Of a stretch of DNA of 64,000 bases, positions 59,202-64,000 are shown one piece after another. Source of the stretch: Saitoella complicata NRRL Y-17804 (taxonomy: Eukaryota; Ascomycota; Saitoellomycetes; Saitoellales; Saitoellaceae). A model generated the notes under the pieces. It had not been told where the DNA came from. It saw only the letters and a program-made list of their open reading frames with translations, and made no database searches. Within the stretch, counting starts at the first letter, position 1. Every line of letters begins with the position of its first letter. Location: positions 285,733 to 349,732 of the forward strand of contig NW_017567012.1 of NCBI RefSeq assembly GCF_001661265.1, in the 5' to 3' direction. Both the position numbers and the translations under genes were made by a program.

Positions 59202-60758
59202 TCACCACCCCGCATCCTCAACCCTGCCCCCACCATGCCCTCCCTGCCCTTGCCCATGCCCATGCGCAGGCCCCAAGTCCTCCCTCCCCTGCCTCGCCAA
59301 CATCCTAACATTATCAACAAAAACCTGCACGAACCCATCAAACGTAACCCCATCCCCCCCCTCCGGTCCCTTCCCCTGACTAACCCTCCTCATCAAATCC
59401 CGCAGCTTGGGGATATCGGATAACTCCACCTCGAGTTCGTGTGTTTTGCGATCGACTTGGGTTAGGTCGACTTGAATGTGTTGGTGGGTGTACTGCATGC
59501 GGTCTTTGTCGCGTTGGGTTGTGGGGGAGAGGTGGGGGGGTGGTGGGGACGCGCGGTGTTCGTAGTTGATCGTGAGGCGCCAATCGAAGATTGAGGTTGG
59601 TGAGTAAACGTGTAAATCCGCAATCTTTTCTTTCGCGATCACTTCCAACACCTCCCCCGTCTTTTTGTCGACACTTACGCGGGTACGGTTTGGGCCCGAG
59701 GTAGCAGGGTAGAATTTGTCGATTTGGCGGAGGTGTTTGTACTCGATTTGGGCGCGGTGGGCGCGGGATAGGTGGCTTTCTTGGACTTGTTTGTTGAGGA
59801 ATTCGTTGTAGTCGCGGTGTTGTCTTTGGGTCATGTCTGCTTCGAAGCGGAACCATTTTTTCTCGTTTCGGCCGAATTCGTCGATGACGACGTCGGACAA
59901 TACGGGGAGATAGACTCGTTGCTTGGTGTCTATATCGATCAATCGTCCCAGTTTGGCTTCGATTTCGATGGTTGCGCCGGGTGGGGGTTGGAGGTGGGGT
60001 GGAGCGGCGTGGATTGTGGTGTAGAAGAAGTTGCAGACGGCTTCGGTGATGGGGTTGATCACTGGCTGATTATTGATCGTAGGTTCGAGTCTGCGTGTGG
60101 AAGGCGAGGAGGTTGCGGGGGGTGGGTGCACCGTGGTTTGTCGCGAGGGTGTATGCGCGACGGATGAATCCGACCTCTTGCGTTTCGCTGGCGGTGGTGT
60201 CGAATCCGAGATCGACGACTTCCTCTGGTCTCCGGTCGCGACTGCGGGTCCAGCGTTCACAGGAGGCGCGGGCGCATTCATCTGGCTCGGTTTCTCGTCT
60301 CTCCCATTCCCACTCGCAGTGCCCAAACTCCCCACCGTATCTCTGAGCACAACACCCTCACTCTCCCTAACCTTCCTCGTCTCCGTAGGACCCTGCGTCC
60401 CATCCTCTTCGATCGTGATATCGGTACCAGGCGCGACACGTATCGGCGCATCCCGATCGTCAACAACATTCGCATCATCGTGCAACACGACGGCACTCTC
60501 CTCCCCTCCAACCAAGTCCTCGTCTGCTTTCTCACCGTCGGCCATGGCGTCGACAGCCTCCATCCTCTCATCTAACCCGACGTCATCGTCGACTTCGGCC
60601 TCGCGCTCCTCGATCGCGGTTCGTTCGGCCCAGACTTGACCGTTTGGCGCGGGGGAATCAGCGGAGTCAGCGAGCATGGAGGAGATATCCATCGTGCTGC
60701 GGCGGCGGTTGGGGTTTGGGATCAGTGGTGAAGGCGAACGGTCGGTGCCGTATGACAT
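59202..60758 (-). CDS. CET1: mRNA capping enzyme subunit beta, RNA 5'-triphosphatase (CET1)
   Basis: Metal-dependent triphosphate tunnel enzyme that removes the gamma phosphate of nascent pre-mRNA, the first capping step; an essential nuclear protein. ATG 60758 gives 518 aa in one exon. Residues 1-250 are acidic and disordered. The tunnel fold follows: TIEIEAKLGRLID (ExExK, beta-1), RTRVSVDKKTGEVLEVIAKEKIADL, FDWRLTINYEHR and ELEVELSDIPKL (C-terminal ExExE-type strand). The acidic metal ligands are all present. The C-terminus ends in a His/Gly-rich tail. This fungal enzyme is unrelated to the animal cysteine-phosphatase type. Confidence 0.94.
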   Translation of the reverse strand: MSYGTDRSPSPLIPNPNRRRSTMDISSMLADSADSPAPNGQVWAERTAIEEREAEVDDDVGLDERMEAVDAMADGEKADEDLVGGEESAVVLHDDANVVDDRDAPIRVAPGTDITIEEDGTQGPTETRKVRESEGVVLRDTVGSLGTASGNGRDEKPSQMNAPAPPVNAGPAVATGDQRKSSISDSTPPPAKRKRSDSSVAHTPSRQTTVHPPPATSSPSTRRLEPTINNQPVINPITEAVCNFFYTTIHAAPPHLQPPPGATIEIEAKLGRLIDIDTKQRVYLPVLSDVVIDEFGRNEKKWFRFEADMTQRQHRDYNEFLNKQVQESHLSRAHRAQIEYKHLRQIDKFYPATSGPNRTRVSVDKKTGEVLEVIAKEKIADLHVYSPTSIFDWRLTINYEHRASPPPPHLSPTTQRDKDRMQYTHQHIQVDLTQVDRKTHELEVELSDIPKLRDLMRRVSQGKGPEGGDGVTFDGFVQVFVDNVRMLARQGREDLGPAHGHGQGQGGHGGGRVEDAGW

Positions 60759-61180
60759 TTGCAATTGCGCAGGGCAAGTTGAGCAAGTTGAGCAAGTTGA
60801 GCGTCCCTCCCAGTTGCAGTTGGCCGTGACGTCGCGATCCGGGTGGGTGCGGCGAACGCGCTCACGTATACATGCAGGCTGGTGTCCGGACAAGGGGAAC
60901 ACGGGAGGGAGAGATACATGGGGGGTTTCGGTAATAGATTGGAATGGATATACGGCTACATGGCAAATGACCTGCTCGCCCACGACCGGGCGCAGTGATT
61001 TCAGGTGAGCGTCGAACTTTATATCGTGTGACCCCGAGGGCGCTTTCTCCTGCGGCTGCCCCGCCCAGACCTAACCACCAAAGAACAAGACAAGAGCAAA
61101 AAGGTTGGTACCACGCGGCGGCGATGGCAACGACGTCGTCATGCTAATGGAATCAAAACAGCCAGCACGCATCCGCAACC
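60759..61180. other. 422-bp divergent intergenic region with a 9-bp tandem repeat
   Basis: Between CET1 and the PP2C gene. A perfect 3 x 9-bp repeat (gcaagttga, 60774-60800) sits 16 bp before the CET1 start, within its likely 5' leader. Nothing else recognised. Confidence 0.55.
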
Positions 61181-62140
61181 ATGTCCTCCCCAACCGCCGC
61201 CTCCTCCTTTGGCGTAACCACCGAATCCACCACGATCACCGACCTCGGCGTCTTCCGTGCCCAGGGCTCCCGCAACCACCAGGAAGACCGCTATACTGTC
61301 CTCTCCCCCTCCTCGGACCCCGCCGGCGATATCCCACCCAACTACGCCTTTTACGCAATCTACGACGGCCACGGATCCGCCGCAGTTTCCTCCCACGCTC
61401 GCGCAAACCTTCATAAATATTTATTTGGGAGTAAGGCATTCAGGGAGGGTGATTTGGAGGGCGCGATGAGGGAGGCGTTCAAGAAGGAGGATGAAGCGTT
61501 GTTCGAGATGTTACTCGAGGTGAATGACGAGGAGTGGCGGAAAGGCGGATCAACAGCCTGTGCAGTCCTCCTCGACCTCTCCTCCTCCCGTCTCGTCGTC
61601 GCGGACGTGGGTGACTCCCGCGCAGTCCTCGCCGTCTCGTCGGAGGGAAAATTAACCCCCCTCCGCCTCTCACGCGATTTCTCACCGACGGATCCGGATG
61701 AGCATGAGAGGATTGAACGAGCGGGAGGTCAGGTGGATAATGAGACCCATCGTGTGGGCGGGATAAATATGTCTCGTGCGTTGGGTGATTTCGCGTATAA
61801 AACCCCTCTGGTGGAGTCGAGAGACCCGCCGCCTGCGATTCGGGTTGCGAGGGCTGAGGGGAGGGAAATCACCTCTGACCTCATCTCGCGTGTGCCATTC
61901 GTCCGATCGTTCGACTTGCACCCGCCAAGCCACCACACCGAGGGGAAGGAGACACCATTCCTAGTCCTCGCCTCAGATGGTGTCTGGAATGTGTTGTCCG
62001 ACGAAGAAGTCGTCAGGATTTTGGGAAAGGGGATTAAGGCTGGATTGAAGTTGGAGGATTTGGTGAGGGAGGTTGTGGAGACGCTTGGGAAGAAGGAGTT
62101 TAGTGATAATGTTAGTATGGTTTGTGTTAGGTTTGGGTGA
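61181..62140 (+). CDS. PP2C-type protein serine/threonine phosphatase
   Basis: Mn/Mg-dependent phosphatase of 319 aa, single exon. PP2C motifs in order: FRAQGSRNHQEDRY (Arg and Asp), FYAIYDGHGSAAVS (DGHG), GSTACAVLL, VVADVGDSRAVL (GDSR), LSRDFSPTDPDEHERIERAGG, GGINMSRALGDFAYK, FLVLASDGVWNVLSDEEV (SDG) and FSDNVSMVCVRFG (DN). All metal-binding aspartates are present. It lacks the long C-terminal extension of Ptc2/3 and has no transmembrane part, so it resembles Ptc1-class enzymes that act on stress MAP kinases. Its start is 2.8 kb from the chromosome end. Confidence 0.95.
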   Translation: MSSPTAASSFGVTTESTTITDLGVFRAQGSRNHQEDRYTVLSPSSDPAGDIPPNYAFYAIYDGHGSAAVSSHARANLHKYLFGSKAFREGDLEGAMREAFKKEDEALFEMLLEVNDEEWRKGGSTACAVLLDLSSSRLVVADVGDSRAVLAVSSEGKLTPLRLSRDFSPTDPDEHERIERAGGQVDNETHRVGGINMSRALGDFAYKTPLVESRDPPPAIRVARAEGREITSDLISRVPFVRSFDLHPPSHHTEGKETPFLVLASDGVWNVLSDEEVVRILGKGIKAGLKLEDLVREVVETLGKKEFSDNVSMVCVRFG

Positions 62141-62314
62141 GTGGGCGGAGCTGATGATACCTAGAAGAAGAATACACGGAGATTAACGTTTACTTGGGCG
62201 TGGCACGCGATTACACGTGCTGTTCGGGCAAAAGTGTGTTATTAATGTCGTGTTCGTAACCAGCGAAATGCAGCAAGGTATCGAACGCACAAACTGTAAT
62301 CATACTGTCACAAC

Positions 62315-63373
62315 CTAGAAATCCTTCAAGACATCCTTAATCTCCTCCCCACCCTCCTTCCACATAACCTCCTTAATCTCACCCCACACCTTCGCCGACA
62401 CACTCTGTCCCTTCTCACTCAGAATCCAATCACTCTCCTCCCTCGGTTTACACTCGCTCCAAAACACACCACTGCTCTTCTCGCCTCCGACGCCTTGGAA
62501 GACATCGTGGCCCGCACCGGCGGCTTCGGGGGCCGCGGCACACCAGACGAAGGTCCGGGAGCCTTGTTCGGTTGTCCGAGCGAGTGCTTGTTGAAAGAGG
62601 TAGAAGCCCCATGATTGGTCTTCGCGGCCGAGTTCGGAGAAGCAGAAGCCGGGGTTGGGACAGTATACGCTGATTTTCTTGTCCTCTGTGGAAGTGGAGG
62701 AACGGAGGACTGAAGCGATCTTGCGAGCGACGATCAGGTCGAGGAGTTTAGATATGAAATAACGGTCTTGACCCTGGAAACGGGAGGGGTCGTTTAAGGC
62801 TGCGAGGGGGCGTTCGGTGTCTTGCTCGGGGAATTTGGCCCAGAAGTGGACTTCGGAGCCGACGAGGATGAGGCGGGGGGTTGAGGTTGGGTCGAGCTTC
62901 ACGGTGCGGCGGAGGAGGGGGAGGAGGAGGAGGGCGAGGAGGGTTGTTGAGAGGACGTTTGTTTGGAGGGTTAGTTCCCAGTTGTCGGGGGTTGTGTTCC
63001 AGGTGTTTGAGGCGATTCCGGCGTTTTCGAGGAGGATGTCGAGACGGCTGCATTCCCTCTCCACACGCTCGGCGAACTTCCGGACATTGTCGAAACTGGA
63101 GAGGTCTAATTGCCAGACTTCGAGCTTGCCCTTGAAGTTTGTGGTTTTGAGGATATCGGCTTTTGCCTTTTCGCCCTTATCGACGGAGCGGACGGCGAGG
63201 ATGAGGTGAGCGGGGTTCATGGCCGCGAGGTGACGTGCTGACTCGAGACCGAGACCGACGTTTGAGCCGGTGACGATGACGGTCTTGCCGGTCAAGTCGG
63301 CCTTTGCAACGGGGAGAGCGGAAGAGTGGAAGAGTTGATCCCAGACGAAGCCGAGGTAGGAGAAGGGAGCCAT
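62315..63373 (-). CDS. Short-chain dehydrogenase/reductase (retinol dehydrogenase-like), subtelomeric
   Basis: NAD(P)-dependent oxidoreductase of 352 aa, one exon, ATG 63371-63373. Cofactor motif TVIVTGSNVGLGLE, DILLENAGIAS (NAG), the catalytic Ser in LILVGSEVHF and the YxxxK pair in DRYFISKLLDL are all present. The Arg after the first strand (LAVRSVDKGEKAKAD) favours NADP. Such SDRs abound near fungal telomeres and in secondary-metabolite clusters, but no cluster partners are seen here. Its start is about 500 bp from the telomere repeats, and it is the last intact gene of the chromosome. Confidence 0.92.
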   Translation of the reverse strand: MAPFSYLGFVWDQLFHSSALPVAKADLTGKTVIVTGSNVGLGLESARHLAAMNPAHLILAVRSVDKGEKAKADILKTTNFKGKLEVWQLDLSSFDNVRKFAERVERECSRLDILLENAGIASNTWNTTPDNWELTLQTNVLSTTLLALLLLPLLRRTVKLDPTSTPRLILVGSEVHFWAKFPEQDTERPLAALNDPSRFQGQDRYFISKLLDLIVARKIASVLRSSTSTEDKKISVYCPNPGFCFSELGREDQSWGFYLFQQALARTTEQGSRTFVWCAAAPEAAGAGHDVFQGVGGEKSSGVFWSECKPREESDWILSEKGQSVSAKVWGEIKEVMWKEGGEEIKDVLKDF

Positions 63374-63506
63374 GGTGATTTGACTGTATAGAGAATCGAT
63401 TGAGGATGAGAAGGGGTGGTTGGGGGTATTTAGGGAGATCGAGCTTGGAGGGTGTTGGGTTCGAAGTTTGCTGGCAGTCGGACTTCGGAAGATATGTTGA
63501 TCCGGT

Positions 63507-63871
63507 GTGACGTCGACGATCGATCCAGATCCCCCACGCGCGCCACACCCGCACAGGACAGCGAATTTTGGCCCCGCTGAACATCACTTGAAGGTTGCTG
63601 CCCTCAAGAATAGTCAAGACCGTTTTGCAGAATGGGACATCAAGTCGTTGGACGAGGTGCAGCATCCTCATGTCGAAGAGCAGCCAGTAGATGTTATTGC
63701 ACATCTTCGTGTTCATGATGGTTGGAGTTGTTTGCACTGTGGTGAAGGTCTGAGCGAGAATCAAGACAATGTGAAGAGACACCTTCGCACGGTACAGAAG
63801 GTGTTTGGCGGTAAAGAAGAGAGTGATTTTCAAGCGTGTCTACTTCAAACACTGTTCCGTGACAAGAAGAC

Positions 63872-63875
<4 letters not shown>
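63507..63875 (+). pseudogene. Zinc-finger fragment of a telomere-linked (OrsD/RecQ-helicase-type) gene, truncated by the telomere
   Basis: An open frame of about 122 codons with no ATG in frame; its last codon, TAG at 63873-63875, lies inside the first telomere repeat. The distal part reads DVIAHLRVHDGWSCLHCGEG then NQDNVKRHLRTVQ and ACLLQTLFRDKK. This matches the start of the fungal DUF3505/OrsD-type module (hydrophobic, V-x-D-G-[WY]-x-C-x-x-C, ..HLR.., ..VQTLFR). The usual second zinc-binding His after HLR is not evident. In fungi that module fronts large subtelomeric proteins and telomere-linked RecQ helicases. I infer a chromosome break inside the gene healed by telomere addition. Family match is by recall and moderate. 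Confidence 0.5.
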
Positions 63876-63912
<37 letters not shown>

Positions 63913-64000
63913 GGTTAGGGTTAGGGTTAGGGTTAGGGTTAGGGTTAGGGTTAGGGTTAGGGTTAGGGTTAGGGTTAGGGTTAGGGTTAGGGTTAGGGTT
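63872..64000 (+). repeat. Telomere repeat array (TTAGGG)n, right chromosome end
   Basis: 129 bp of TTAGGG units running to the window edge, with the G-rich strand in the 5'-to-3' outward direction as expected at a right end. There are 21 complete units plus a partial one. One variant spacing, an extra T (TTTAGGG) at 63890-63896, lies after the third unit. The array abuts the coding fragment with no subtelomeric repeat between. Confidence 0.98.

Noticed and set aside
62315-63373. Subtelomeric SDR as part of a secondary-metabolite cluster
   Set aside because: No polyketide synthase, peptide synthetase, P450, transporter or transcription factor lies beside it.
1-64000. CRISPR arrays, prophage, insertion sequences or transposons
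   Set aside because: Nuclear fungal DNA; no regularly spaced repeats, transposase, reverse transcriptase or long terminal repeats were seen.

Overview
The window is nuclear DNA from a filamentous-type ascomycete fungus, and its right edge is a chromosome end. The signs are short spliceosomal introns (47-88 nt, GT..AG, CTAA/CTGA-like branch sites), dense genes on both strands, and TTAGGG telomere repeats from 63872 to 64000. Several genes are ascomycete-typical: RTC5, MDM12, a DIM-2-type DNA methyltransferase, a two-repeat RPEL microprotein, CAC2 and a Ddc2/UvsD-like checkpoint protein. The class (probably Pezizomycotina) is an inference; I cannot name the species.

Layout. 1-13.5 kb: RTC5 (cut by the left edge), DNA polymerase kappa, an uncharacterised coiled-coil protein, the RPEL microprotein, a class II aldolase, tRNA-Ala, SUN-domain Slp1, mitochondrial TyrRS back to back with MED8, and the dolichol-mannose utilisation protein. 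13.5-29 kb: second tRNA-Ala (inverted copy), DIM-2-like methyltransferase, glutaminyl cyclase, AP180/CALM endocytic adaptor, NudC protein, an orphan GatB C-terminus, LTO1, MDM12, a kelch-BTB protein and a small putatively myristoylated protein. 29-48 kb: SDR, COX10, ATRIP/Ddc2-like protein, F-box/LRR protein, RPN2, JIP5/WDR55, an acidic unknown, phosphopantetheine adenylyltransferase, DCAF7/WDR68, an SMP-30 protein and an orphan. 48-62 kb: zinc alcohol dehydrogenase, CAC2, asparaginase-ankyrin protein, an amidohydrolase, DPH2, RLP24, peptidyl-tRNA hydrolase, CET1 RNA triphosphatase and a PP2C phosphatase. 62-64 kb: an SDR, then a zinc-finger fragment resembling the N-terminus of telomere-linked (OrsD/RecQ-type) fungal proteins, cut off by the telomere.

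The genes are mostly unrelated housekeeping functions, not a cluster. Themes recur: translation and ribosome biogenesis (TyrRS, RLP24, LTO1, JIP5, DPH2, PTH, tRNAs), chromatin and DNA damage (DIM-2, CAC2, Pol kappa, ATRIP) and organelle biology (MDM12, COX10). Many genes are divergent pairs with only 150-175 bp between start codons.

Many gene models needed splicing by eye. Each proposed splice was checked for frame and for restored family similarity. Start codons are the first in-frame ATG that fits the family; near-cognate starts were not used. No database search was possible, so family names rest on recognised motifs, order and length.
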